Part shown: positions 33,019-40,738 of the stretch, piece after piece
Layout: the number at the start of each line of letters is the position of its first letter
Numbering within the stretch: position 1 is the stretch's first letter
Origin: CAYVQF01 sp964454015
Lineage (GTDB): Bacteria > Myxococcota_A > Bradymonadia > UBA4248
Reading direction: 5' to 3'
Length of the DNA stretch: 64,000 bases
NCBI GenBank assembly: GCA_964454015.1
Contig: CAYVQF010000027.1
Location: 5,843-69,842, forward strand
Notes under the pieces: model-generated
Database searches by the model: none
What the model was told of the DNA's origin: nothing
Seen by the model: only the letters and a program-made list of their open reading frames with translations
Program-made: the position numbers and the translations under genes

Positions 33019-34035
33019 CTACAGCTCGGCACGCATCCCTGGCTGCCAGTTGTCGATGACCACGACCTGATTGGCGTCGCCCAAGAGGTTGGCAAAGCCC
33101 GCGAAGAGCTTGCCAGCCATCCCCGATTGCCCGGCGCTGATCCCAGAGGCCCGCAGGACGGTGTTCAAGCGTCCGTTGGGTCCCGCCATCTCACCAGGCT
33201 CGGCCAAGTTCATGAAGAAGCGCTGGACACTGCCATCGACATAGGCCAAGAGGGTGACCGTGCCGTTGGCGTCGACGGACTCCACGACGGCGACCAAGGT
33301 GTACCAGTCGTTCCAGCGTCCATCGCGGTTGCGGTCGTAGGTGTTGTGGAAGAAGGCCAAGTCCCCCACGGCCGGCACGGCGGCGTGGTAGAGGACGCCC
33401 TTGCGGTAGGCATGCTGATAGAGCTCGAGGATGCTGGGGGCACCCTCCGAGAGGACCACCCCGTTGACCCCATAAACGGCGGCGACATAGGCGGCAGCGT
33501 GGGCCGTGTCGTAGGCGTTGGCTTCGGGGGCATCAGCGAGCACGGCCAGGGGCCCCTTGGCCTTGGGTTGCCCCTGGGGGGTCTTGCTGGGGGGATCCAC
33601 GGGCGCTTTGACAGCGGTGGCTGTTGCTTTCGTGGCGGCTTTGGCTGGGGGCGCGGGCTCGGCGACGGGCGTCAAGGGGGCGCTGGCCACTGTAGGTGGG
33701 GATGCGGGCTGGGCTTTGGCCACGGCTGCTCTGGCGGCCGTGGGCGCTGGGCTCTGGCGTGTGGTCGTGCTGGCGCCTGCGCCGGCCTCTGGATAGACCA
33801 GCCAGCCAAAGGGATCGGCCGTGCCCTTGGTCACCCGGGCGGGCTGGAAGTTGGCGCTGAGCATCGCTTCGGGAAAGAGCATGGAGGTGCCACTGGTGTC
33901 GAAGTGGCTACACCCCATGGTGCCCCAAGCCAGGAGAAGGGCGGCGAGGGTGACGATGGTCTGCGGTGAGCGCCGAAAGTGGCGGTGGATGTGGTGTTGG
34001 GCGCGCTGGCCTTCCTGAGCCTTTGGACCTTGCAT
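33019..34035 (-). CDS. Lipoprotein with a degenerate CHAP/NlpC-P60-like domain
   Basis: The 338-aa protein has a long basic N-terminus, then a hydrophobic signal ending GTMGC (Cys42, a weak lipobox). A Pro/Ala/Lys/Thr-rich linker (about 85-165) leads to a C-terminal domain. That domain contains PAVGDLAFFHNTYDRNRDGRWND and YTLVAVVESVDANGTVTLLAY, the strand pattern of CHAP-type amidases in this lineage. The segment where the catalytic Cys is expected (AYDTAHAAAYVAAVYG) has no Cys, and the expected His after the insertion is Leu. I infer a non-catalytic wall-binding or regulatory protein. The gene is 21 nt upstream of the M23 peptidase gene. Confidence 0.65.
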   Translation of the reverse strand: MQGPKAQEGQRAQHHIHRHFRRSPQTIVTLAALLLAWGTMGCSHFDTSGTSMLFPEAMLSANFQPARVTKGTADPFGWLVYPEAGAGASTTTRQSPAPTAARAAVAKAQPASPPTVASAPLTPVAEPAPPAKAATKATATAVKAPVDPPSKTPQGQPKAKGPLAVLADAPEANAYDTAHAAAYVAAVYGVNGVVLSEGAPSILELYQHAYRKGVLYHAAVPAVGDLAFFHNTYDRNRDGRWNDWYTLVAVVESVDANGTVTLLAYVDGSVQRFFMNLAEPGEMAGPNGRLNTVLRASGISAGQSGMAGKLFAGFANLLGDANQVVVIDNWQPGMRAEL

Positions 34036-34153
34036 GGTGTTCCCCTATGAGCCGAGGCGAGCCCGCATGGGATCTCGCGTCATGGGGCGAGGATAATGGC
34101 CTTTGGCTCAGCTCACAAAGTCTCGATGTCCTACATGTGGTCGCGCGTCCGGT

Positions 34154-34780
34154 TCAGGGAAGTGCGCGGGCCAGATCCTCGGGGGTGTTGATGTTGCCTA
34201 CGACGTGTGGGTCGTCGACGGGGATTTGGCGGCGTCTGGTGGCGAAGCGCCGGAGGAAGGCCTGCAAATGCAAGCCTTCCACGGGAAGGAGCGACCACGC
34301 GGTCGGGGCCAGCCACAGGGGATGACCCGGACGGCCGAGGTAAGAAGGCTGGATGGCCCATGGCGCACGAGGCGGGGCGGCGTTGGTGCCGGCCTGCTGG
34401 AGTTCTTGCAGCGTCAGCGGGCTGACCAGAGGGCAGTCCACGGGCCAGATGAGGCAGGGCGCGTGGGTGCACAGGCGGGGGAGGGCGCAGAGAACGGACT
34501 CGAGCATCCCGGTGTGTTCCCAGCGGTGGTTGTGCACCCAGCCGACGGCGGTGTTCGAGTGGCGCTCCCGGACGCGCTCGGCCTGAGCGCCGGTGACGAC
34601 CAGCACGGGCCCACAGCCGGCGGCGGTGGCGCAGTGGATGATGTGTTCCAGGAAGGTGCGCCCGGCGATCTCCGTGAGCGCTTTGGCTTGGCCCATCCGA
34701 CGCCCGGCGCCAGCGGCGGGGACGATGAGCATGGGTGCTGGGACGAGCGTAGATGGGGTAGGGTTGACGTCCATGGTCAT
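34154..34780 (-). CDS. MobA-like / MocA-like nucleotidyltransferase
   Basis: The product has the sugar-nucleotide or CTP transferase fold: the nucleotide-binding signature LIVPAAGAGRRMGQAKAL, VTGAQAERV, then the metal-binding IWPVDCPLVSP, and a late PTAW/NINTPEDL segment, where NINTPED is typical of MobA- and MocA-type proteins. Possible roles include molybdenum-cofactor or other nucleotide transfer. The start is uncertain: ATG 34780 is used here (208 aa), ATG 34732 (MLIVPAAG, 192 aa) would give the minimal domain, and neither has a clear ribosome site. The frame stays open to 34948 through Pro-rich, G-tract DNA that I consider non-coding. Confidence 0.75.
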   Translation of the reverse strand: MTMDVNPTPSTLVPAPMLIVPAAGAGRRMGQAKALTEIAGRTFLEHIIHCATAAGCGPVLVVTGAQAERVRERHSNTAVGWVHNHRWEHTGMLESVLCALPRLCTHAPCLIWPVDCPLVSPLTLQELQQAGTNAAPPRAPWAIQPSYLGRPGHPLWLAPTAWSLLPVEGLHLQAFLRRFATRRRQIPVDDPHVVGNINTPEDLARALP

Positions 34781-34980
34781 CTCTGCGGTGGGGTCCCCGT
34801 TGTCCGTGGGTGTGCGCGACGCCGGGGGCACGCCGTGGTGGGAGTAGTCCGTCAGCATCGCGGGGCCATGATGACGACCGCCGCGCTGCGGCGCAACGGG
34901 TGCCGGTGGCACAGGGGGGGGCGCCGCAGCGGGGGGGGGCTGGTCCAAGGTGTGTCGGGGGGCTGTCTCTTTGGCGGGGC

Positions 34981-35010
34981 TTGACGAAGTGGTCGAACCA
35001 CTGCTATGGG
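34981..35010 (+). promoter_or_regulatory. Promoter of the FCD-type GntR gene
   Basis: TTGACG (34981-34986), 18-nt spacer, TATGGG (35005-35010). The spacer is almost entirely occupied by the palindromic operator. Confidence 0.45.
34988..35002. promoter_or_regulatory. GntR/FadR-type operator
   Basis: A perfect inverted repeat, AGTGGT-CGA-ACCACT. Its core TGGT-N3-ACCA is the consensus bound by FadR-subfamily (FCD) GntR regulators. Its position between -35 and -10 predicts repression, most simply of the adjacent FCD-GntR gene itself. Confidence 0.65.
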
Positions 35011-35117
35011 GTCTTAGGCCCAGTAGAGGCTAAGCTATTTTTGCTACATGGGTTGGGCATGGGCTGTTGGTCAACCTCTTGGTTGTGCAGTGCATCAACA
35101 GGTGCGGGAGAGTAGCG

Positions 35118-35843
35118 ATGAGTACCCGGGCCGATGAAATCTTCGAGGACCTCTTGTGCAAGATCCTGTCGGACGCCTATCCGGCGGGGAAGCGCTTGGA
35201 TTCAGAGCGAGAGCTGGCGGCGCACTACGAGACGAATCGCAACACCTTGCGCGAAGCGATCCAGCAACTCGAGCACCGACGCCTGGTCTCGGTGCGCCAT
35301 GGTCAGGGTGTCACGGTGCAGGACTTCCGCAAGACGGCCACCATGGAGTCCCTGAGCGCTTTTTTGGTACATGCCAGTCATTCTGAGGAGCTGCTCTTGG
35401 TCGTGGAGGATCTCTTGCACGCCCGCACGCAGGTGCTGTCCCTGTCTTTGGAGCTGGCGGCGAGGCGGGCGACGCCGGAGGATTTGGCGGTCATCGATGC
35501 TTTGGTGGAGCGCCAGATGGTCAACTTCGCGGCGCGCAATCGCAACGCCCTGGCGACGACGGACATCGAGTTCATCGATGCGCTCATCGATGCGGCCCAT
35601 TCTCTGACGGCGCGATGGATCGCCAACACCATCCTCGACGTCTATCGCGCCATGTTGTCGCGGAGCACGGCGTTGTGGGTCTACGACGCGACTTTTCCGG
35701 ACTACCTGCAGTCGCTGCGGGTGGCCATCGGGAGCGGGGACGCGACCAAGGCCGTCGCGGCGACGCGGGCCTACTTCAAGCGGGTCGATGGGACCCTCAT
35801 CGAGGCACTGCAAGCTTTGGCGCGGGTGGTCGACGTCCCGTGA
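35118..35843 (+). CDS. FadR-subfamily (FCD) GntR transcriptional regulator
   Basis: The 241-aa protein has the N-terminal winged helix of the GntR family (LDSERELAAHYETNRNTLREAIQQLEHRRLVSVRHGQGVTV in outline, about 25-66). An all-helical FCD ligand domain follows (about 85-225, with a metal-pocket-like DIEFIDALIDAAHS and an ELAARRA segment). FCD regulators respond to organic acids or acyl-CoA; the effector here is unknown. ATG 35118 has GGGAG upstream. The promoter carries a TGGT-N3-ACCA palindrome, so autoregulation is likely. It is convergent with proC. Confidence 0.9.
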   Translation: MSTRADEIFEDLLCKILSDAYPAGKRLDSERELAAHYETNRNTLREAIQQLEHRRLVSVRHGQGVTVQDFRKTATMESLSAFLVHASHSEELLLVVEDLLHARTQVLSLSLELAARRATPEDLAVIDALVERQMVNFAARNRNALATTDIEFIDALIDAAHSLTARWIANTILDVYRAMLSRSTALWVYDATFPDYLQSLRVAIGSGDATKAVAATRAYFKRVDGTLIEALQALARVVDVP

Positions 35844-35858
35844 GCCCCTGCTTCGGGG

Positions 35859-36671
35859 TCAGGTTTGGTTCTTCTCCCGGGCGATATCGCGGCTGCGCAG
35901 GGTGGCGGCGCGCAGCGTCTCCATGAGGGCGTGGCGTAGGCCAGCGGCCTCGGCCGCGGCCAGGCCGGCGGCGGTGGTGCCTCCGGGCGAGGTGACGGCG
36001 TCCTTGAGGAGAGCGGGGTGCCACTCGGCGAGGAGGGCTGCCGTGCCGTGCATGGTGAGGCGGGCCATCTCGAGGGCCGCTGTGCGGGGTAGGCCTTGGG
36101 CGACGGCGGCGTCGCTCAAGGCCTCGATGGCCACGGCAAAGAACGCGGGGCCGCTCCCGGTCAGGGCGGTGACGACGTGCATGAGGGCCTCATCGGCGAC
36201 GCTGAGGACTGGGCCGAGGGCGCTGAAGACGGCTTCGGCGCGGCTGCGATCCGTGGGGCGGTCGTCTGCTTGGTGCAGCATGACCGTCACTCCGGCGCCG
36301 CACAGCGCTGGGGTGTTGGGCATGGCGCGGATGATGCGGTGGTGGCTGTGCCGGCGCAGGGCGGCCAGCTCCGTGCCGGCGACGATGGAGATGAGCAGGC
36401 TCTCCGGTGCGTTCGCCAGGGCGGTCAACAGCGCAGGGACTACGTCTGGTTTGACGGCCAGGACCGTGGCATCGGCGAGGGCCTGCTCCGGTGTGGTGAC
36501 GAGGTGAACGAGGTGGTCTTTACCGAGGGCGCGCGCTTGTTCCAGCAGGTCGGCGCTGGCTGCGGGACGTGGATCAAAAACCCAGAGCGGCGTCGGCGCG
36601 GCTTGACGCAGGTGGCCGAGGGCGATGGCCTGCCCCATTCTGCCACAGCCAAGGATTCCGATGGATTGCAT
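35859..36671 (-). CDS. proC: Pyrroline-5-carboxylate reductase
   Basis: ProC makes L-proline from pyrroline-5-carboxylate using NAD(P)H. The 270-aa protein has the dinucleotide-binding start MQSIGILGCGRMGQAIALGH, AVKPDVVPALL, then IRAMPNTPALCGAGVTVM, and the C-terminal dimer signature DEALMHVVTALTGSGPAFF and TSPGGTTAAGL. Length and motifs match. It is the third gene of maf-yggS-proC (51 nt after yggS). The yggS-proC pairing is widespread in bacteria. Confidence 0.95.
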   Translation of the reverse strand: MQSIGILGCGRMGQAIALGHLRQAAPTPLWVFDPRPAASADLLEQARALGKDHLVHLVTTPEQALADATVLAVKPDVVPALLTALANAPESLLISIVAGTELAALRRHSHHRIIRAMPNTPALCGAGVTVMLHQADDRPTDRSRAEAVFSALGPVLSVADEALMHVVTALTGSGPAFFAVAIEALSDAAVAQGLPRTAALEMARLTMHGTAALLAEWHPALLKDAVTSPGGTTAAGLAAAEAAGLRHALMETLRAATLRSRDIAREKNQT

Positions 36672-36722
36672 GGGCTGGTTCCGGAGGGTGAGGGTGGCCA
36701 GGGAGGGGCCACGGGTGGCGGT

Positions 36723-37421
36723 TCAGGGGGCCTGGCGTGGGCCGAAGATGGCTGTGCCGACGCGGATCATGGTGGCGCCTTCTGCGATGGCGATGGGGAA
36801 GTCGTCGCTCATGCCCATGGAGAGGTGGTGGAGGCGGCGCTCTGGGGGGCGGGCGAGGTTGATTTCGGCCTGCAGGGCGGCGAGCTGGCGGAAATGATGG
36901 CGGCTGTGCTCGGGCGTGGGATCGTAGGGTGGGATGGCCATGAGGCCGAGCACTCGTAGGCGCTGGGTTTTGTCGACCTTTGCGACCAGGTCGCGGCAGT
37001 GGTCGATGGCGACGCCTGCCTTGGTGGACTCTTGCCCGAGGTTGACCTCGATGAAGATGGGCAGGGGGGGGGCGTCGAGGGGGCGGCGGCGGCTGATGCG
37101 GTTGGCGAGGCTGGCGCTGTCGACGGTGTGGAGGGCGAAGAGGGCGCTCTCGGCGATGATGGGGGCCTTGTTGCTTTGCAGGTGGCCGATGAAGTGCCAG
37201 CGGATGTCCTCAGGGAGGGCGGCCATTTTGTCGCGCCATTCTTGGACGTAGTTCTCGCCGAAATCGCGCTGGCCGGCGGCGTAGGCTTCGGCGATGGCGG
37301 CGATGGGCTGGTGTTTGGAGACGGCGATGAGGGTGACCGAGTCGGGATCACGGTTGGCTTGGTGACAGGCTGCGGCCACCTGGGCGCGAATATGGGCGAG
37401 TCGTTGTGCGATGGTGCTCAT
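36723..37421 (-). CDS. yggS: YggS/PipY-family PLP-binding homeostasis protein
   Basis: The 232-aa protein is a single alanine-racemase-like barrel. Its PLP lysine is K36 in LIAVSKHQP, followed by DFGENYVQEWRDK, WHFIGHLQSNKA, GLMAIPPY, LSMGMSDDFPIAI and the C-terminal IRVGTAIFG. It has no enzymatic activity in known members but buffers PLP and affects amino-acid pools. It lies between maf and proC; together with pdxST and alr, several PLP-linked genes are scattered in this window. Confidence 0.94.
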   Translation of the reverse strand: MSTIAQRLAHIRAQVAAACHQANRDPDSVTLIAVSKHQPIAAIAEAYAAGQRDFGENYVQEWRDKMAALPEDIRWHFIGHLQSNKAPIIAESALFALHTVDSASLANRISRRRPLDAPPLPIFIEVNLGQESTKAGVAIDHCRDLVAKVDKTQRLRVLGLMAIPPYDPTPEHSRHHFRQLAALQAEINLARPPERRLHHLSMGMSDDFPIAIAEGATMIRVGTAIFGPRQAP

Positions 37422-37452
37422 GGGAAAGCCTCGGCCGACGCGTGGCGGCTGC

Positions 37453-38118
37453 TCAGAGGATGGTGCTCAGGTCCAGGGGCGTGGCGCCGATTTCGGCGTC
37501 GATGGCGCCAAGGCTCAGCAGCAGTTCGAGCGTCTCGGCGAGGGGCAGGCCGACGACATTGGAATAGGAGCCATGGACTTCGCGCACCAGGACAGTGCCG
37601 ATCCCCTGAACACCATAGGCGCCGGCTTTGTCAAGGGGCTCGCCTGAGCGGACGTAGCGCTCGAGGCAGCGGTCCGAGACCTTGGCGAAGGTGACGTCGG
37701 TGCTGACCACGAGGCGGTGGAGCGCCAGGTCGCGTCGGTCGGCGACGGCGACGCCCGTGAGCACTTGATGGGTGCGGCCGCGCAGTCGGGTGAGCATGGT
37801 GAGGGCGGCAGCGGGGGTGTGGGGTTTTTCGAGGAGCTGGCCGTCGAGGACCACGGTGGTGTCTGCGGCGAGGACCCATGGTGCGGGATGGCCGTGGGGG
37901 GGGGGCGGCCAGCCCAGCTCGACGGCGACGTGGGTGGCCTTCTCGCTGGCGAGGCGCATGACGTAGGCAGAGGGGGTTTCGTGGGCTTGTGGAATTTCTT
38001 CGATGTTGGGGGTGTGCGTGAGGGGATCGTGGCCGAGGCGGCGCAACAGGGCGCGCCGGCGCGGTGAGGCGCTGGCGAGGATGAAGGCGGCCGTCGGAGC
38101 TGGGGCGTTGGTTGTCAT
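37453..38118 (-). CDS. maf: Maf-family nucleotide pyrophosphatase
   Basis: The 221-aa protein has the Maf signature at the N-terminus (FILASASPRRRALLRRLG), the acidic pair in LAADTTVVLDG, KPHTPAAALTMLTRL, RTHQVLTGVAV, the SGEPLDKAGAYGVQGIG block and GSYSNVVGLPL. Maf proteins hydrolyse dTTP/UTP or modified pyrimidine NTPs and are linked to division-septum control. It is the first gene of maf-yggS-proC, divergent from lexA. A Pro/Gly/His insertion (WPPPPHGHPAPW) near residue 70 is unusual but not disruptive. Confidence 0.93.
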   Translation of the reverse strand: MTTNAPAPTAAFILASASPRRRALLRRLGHDPLTHTPNIEEIPQAHETPSAYVMRLASEKATHVAVELGWPPPPHGHPAPWVLAADTTVVLDGQLLEKPHTPAAALTMLTRLRGRTHQVLTGVAVADRRDLALHRLVVSTDVTFAKVSDRCLERYVRSGEPLDKAGAYGVQGIGTVLVREVHGSYSNVVGLPLAETLELLLSLGAIDAEIGATPLDLSTIL

Positions 38119-38214
38119 GATTGGCGTCGGGGTGGGTGGCAGCGTGGGCGCTGCGAGAGGTGGTTGTGGTGGGGGCCGCGGCGAAAGTCAAGTTGGGCTC
38201 GTGGCGGGAATGCT

Positions 38215-38243
38215 TTGACATCCGAACAGGTGTTCAGTTAGGG
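38215..38243 (+). promoter_or_regulatory. lexA promoter
   Basis: TTGACA at 38215-38220 is a perfect -35. The -10 region (TTAGGG near 38238) is weak. The LexA box lies in the spacer. Confidence 0.45.
38224..38235. promoter_or_regulatory. LexA (SOS) box
   Basis: GAAC-AGGT-GTTC is a perfect GAAC-N4-GTTC palindrome between the -35 and -10 of lexA. It resembles the Gram-positive-type box rather than the E. coli CTG-N10-CAG type, and implies LexA autorepression. Confidence 0.75.
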
Positions 38244-38275
38244 TGGTGGGGTCATTGGCATAGGGGAGGACGGCG

Positions 38276-38938
38276 ATGAAGAAATTGACGGCGCGCCAGC
38301 AAGAGGTCTTGGATTGGGTGGTGCGCAAGACGGATGAGACGGGCTATCCGCCGACGATCAGAGAGATCGGCGCGGCGTTGAACATCAAGTCGACCAACGG
38401 GGTTTCGGAGCACCTGCAGGCCTTGGTGCGCAAGGGATATTTGGTGCGTGACGCCGACAAGAGCCGGGCGCTGCGACCGGTGCGTATGGAGGCTAGCGGC
38501 GCAGGTGAAGGGAGTGCCGCGCCAAGTGTGGCCGAGCCGGTGGCTTTGAGGCGTGTGCCCGTGCTGGGTCGAATCGCCGCTGGCCAGCCCATCACGGCGG
38601 TGGAAGAGCACGAGCAGGTGGTGACCTTGGAGGCGGCGCTTTTCGGGGCGGCGAGAGATGAGATATTTGCGTTGCGGGTGCGAGGGGAGAGCATGATCGG
38701 CGACGGCATTTTGCCGGGCGATCTGGTGTTCGTGCGCTCGCAGCCGACGGCGCGTCGCGGCCAGATCGTGGCGTGTCTGCTCGACGATGAGGCGACCTTG
38801 AAGCGCTATGAGCCGCGCGGCGATGCGCTGTGGTTGTTGCCATCGAACCCGGCCATGGAGCCGATAGTGGTGCCGAAGGAGCTGGTGGAGGGGGTGCGCA
38901 TCCTCGGGGTGGTAGTGGGTCTGATGCGGCAGATGTGA
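38276..38938 (+). CDS. lexA: LexA SOS repressor
   Basis: The 220-aa repressor has the N-terminal winged helix (LTARQQEVLDWVV, PPTIREIGAALNIKSTNGVSEHL) and the self-cleaving peptidase domain. The scissile bond is A102-G103 in RIAAGQP, the nucleophile S139 in GESMIGDGIL and the general base K176 in ATLKRYEP. A Gly/Ala-rich hinge of about 20 residues joins the two halves. RecA-stimulated cleavage would derepress the SOS genes. The gene is autoregulated through the box at 38224-38235 and is divergent from maf. Confidence 0.97.
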   Translation: MKKLTARQQEVLDWVVRKTDETGYPPTIREIGAALNIKSTNGVSEHLQALVRKGYLVRDADKSRALRPVRMEASGAGEGSAAPSVAEPVALRRVPVLGRIAAGQPITAVEEHEQVVTLEAALFGAARDEIFALRVRGESMIGDGILPGDLVFVRSQPTARRGQIVACLLDDEATLKRYEPRGDALWLLPSNPAMEPIVVPKELVEGVRILGVVVGLMRQM

Positions 38939-39040
38939 TGGTGCAGTGCCAAGGCTGTTGCCCGGTGTTGGTGGCGCCTTGACAAGGCTCGGCTCTTTGG
39001 GAAGATTCACTGCGTAGTCGGGTGTGGGTCGAGGTGCACG

Positions 39041-39595
39041 ATGGCGCGGGAAAATACACTGAATTTTATGCAGATCGAGCGGGGTCTGGGCGAGGCGCTG
39101 GCTGCACTTGGGGAAGGCGGCGCCGAGCAGGAGAGGCTGCGCGCTGGGCTGGTTCAGGTCAGGGATGGCTTGCGTGAGGCGAGTCGTGAGACGGAAAGGG
39201 CCTACCTCTCCTGGCGGGACGCGATGCGGGTGCGTCTGGTCGCGGCCAAGGCTTTGTGGGGCGAGCTGGTCGCGGTGCAGGCGGAGGCCGAGGCCAATGG
39301 CTTGCAGGGTCCTGCCATGGCCTGCGATGGTTATTGGCGGGTGGCATCGCTTCGAGAAGTCGCTCGAGGGTGGGAGTCGTTCGTGGAGGCCCAGAGTCCA
39401 GATGACTTCTTCGAACAGCCGAGCTGGCTGGGCCGCCTCGAGAAGAGCCGGCGGGCTTTAGTGACGGCCTTGCTCGATGAAGAGGCGGCGCTGGCCCTTT
39501 TCAGGCGTCTGGCTCCCAAGCGGCGGCAGGCCATTTACCAGGCCCTGGACGCGCTGGATTATGCAGCGGTGCTGCAGCACGAGTCTCGTGCCTAG
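39041..39595 (+). CDS. Hypothetical helical protein (184 aa)
   Basis: A cytoplasmic, almost entirely helical protein rich in Ala, Glu, Arg and Leu, with likely coiled coils at about 10-95 and 120-180. No recognisable family, signal peptide or metal motif. It starts at ATG 39041 with GAGG upstream; TTGACA at 38979 and AAGATT at 39002 form a weak promoter. It lies 36 nt before the zinc-ribbon/FHA gene on the same strand and may be co-transcribed with it. Function unknown. Confidence 0.6.
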   Translation: MARENTLNFMQIERGLGEALAALGEGGAEQERLRAGLVQVRDGLREASRETERAYLSWRDAMRVRLVAAKALWGELVAVQAEAEANGLQGPAMACDGYWRVASLREVARGWESFVEAQSPDDFFEQPSWLGRLEKSRRALVTALLDEEAALALFRRLAPKRRQAIYQALDALDYAAVLQHESRA

Positions 39596-39631
39596 GCGCG
39601 AGGCGTTCTCTCTGCCACGTAGGAGTATGCC

Positions 39632-40726
39632 TTGATTACCTGTACGAAATGCGGACGGCAGAACGAAAGCCGATACAAGTTCTGCTTGGGTTGTGGGAAC
39701 CCGTTGACGGCTTCTCAGGCAGTGCTCGAGCCTGCGGGCGCGGTGGTGGGAAGCTACCAGCCGGTGATCTCCGAGGCGGCCCAGTCGAGGGTGCATACGC
39801 AACCGCTGGCAGAGGTCAAGGCCGGGGGCTCGTCGCCAGGCCTGCAGCCGCTGCCTTCCGTGGAGGAGATGGAGGAAGGGGACACCCACTTGGAGATGGG
39901 GCCGGGTCAGGTGAGTGTGGTGGTCCCGGTAGCGGTGCGGGCCCCGGAAGAAGAAGCGCGGGTGTGTAGCGATTGTGGGACCTTGGTGCCGCCGCAGTTC
40001 GTCTTTTGTGGGCGCTGTGGTACGCGCTACGTCGCGGTCGAGCCCGAAGAGGATCGCATCCCCATCGACACGGTGGTGGCCAGTCCGGTGCGGGCGCGCC
40101 TGATCGTCATCCACCCCGATGGCCGGGAAGGTGAGGCCATCGCTTTGGTGGACGGGGAGAATGTGATTGGCCGCAAGAGCATCGAGGCGCTCGCGGAGGA
40201 TCCTTTCGTATCCATGGCGCATGTCCGTCTCCTCTGCGACGAGAGCGGTGTTCTGGTCGAAGACAATCACAGTAGCAATGGTACTTTCGTCCGCATCGTC
40301 GCGCCGGTGACCTTGGCGAACCAAGATTGTTTTCGCGTGGGTCAAGAAGTGCTGCGCTTCACGACGGACGCGGCCCGTGAGCCCGTGTTGGTGGCCGACG
40401 ACGACACGCCTGTGCTGGGAAGCCCCGAGAGCGAGGGTTGGGGCTACCTGCATCTGATGATCGACCCACACCAGGATAGCAATGTGTATCGCTTGTGTGG
40501 CGATGAGGTCGTCATTGGGCGTGAGCTCGGCGGGGTGGTCTTTCGGGACGACGGTTTCGTTTCGGGTCGGCACGCTCGCCTGATGCCACTGGGCGCGGGG
40601 GCGCGCCTGGAGGATTTGGGGTCATCGAATGGGACTTATGTCCGCTTGCGTGGTCCGCTGCAGTTGCAGGATGGGGAGCACCTCCTGATTGGCCGGCAGC
40701 TCTTGCGCCTCCATGTGCGGTCGTGA
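39632..40726 (+). CDS. Double zinc-ribbon protein with two FHA domains
   Basis: A 364-aa cytoplasmic adaptor. Residues 1-25 form a zinc ribbon (CTKCGRQN, FCLGCGN), and a second ribbon lies at about 111-131 (VCSDCGTLVP, FCGRCGTRY). The first FHA domain covers about 150-240 (NVIGRKSIEAL, SMAHVRLL, NHSSNGTFVRI) and the second about 275-360 (VVIGRELGG, VSGRHARLM, SSNGTYVRL). Both have the phosphothreonine-site Ser and Asn. The start is TTG 39632 with AGGAG 6 nt upstream; no in-frame ATG gives the first ribbon. It presumably reads Ser/Thr phosphorylation from the organism's kinases. Confidence 0.85.
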   Translation: MITCTKCGRQNESRYKFCLGCGNPLTASQAVLEPAGAVVGSYQPVISEAAQSRVHTQPLAEVKAGGSSPGLQPLPSVEEMEEGDTHLEMGPGQVSVVVPVAVRAPEEEARVCSDCGTLVPPQFVFCGRCGTRYVAVEPEEDRIPIDTVVASPVRARLIVIHPDGREGEAIALVDGENVIGRKSIEALAEDPFVSMAHVRLLCDESGVLVEDNHSSNGTFVRIVAPVTLANQDCFRVGQEVLRFTTDAAREPVLVADDDTPVLGSPESEGWGYLHLMIDPHQDSNVYRLCGDEVVIGRELGGVVFRDDGFVSGRHARLMPLGAGARLEDLGSSNGTYVRLRGPLQLQDGEHLLIGRQLLRLHVRS

Positions 40727-40738
40727 GTGCCGCGGCGG

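Larger units (their letters stand above)
34781..35117. other. Divergent intergenic region before the GntR regulator
   Basis: These 337 bp hold two long G-tracts (34914-34921 and 34931-34939), the gntR promoter and its embedded palindrome. A hairpin follows in the gntR leader (CTTAGgCC / GGCTAAG, 35012-35033), followed two bases later by a short T-rich run. No gene is supported here. Confidence 0.5.

Noticed and set aside
34914..34939. G8 and G9 tracts as a phase-variable switch
   Set aside because: They lie outside any supported coding or promoter element, so no consequence of slippage can be named.
34783..34948. Proline-rich extension of the MobA-like protein
   Set aside because: Encoded by G-tract DNA with no ribosome site and no family similarity; the conserved domain begins near 34732.
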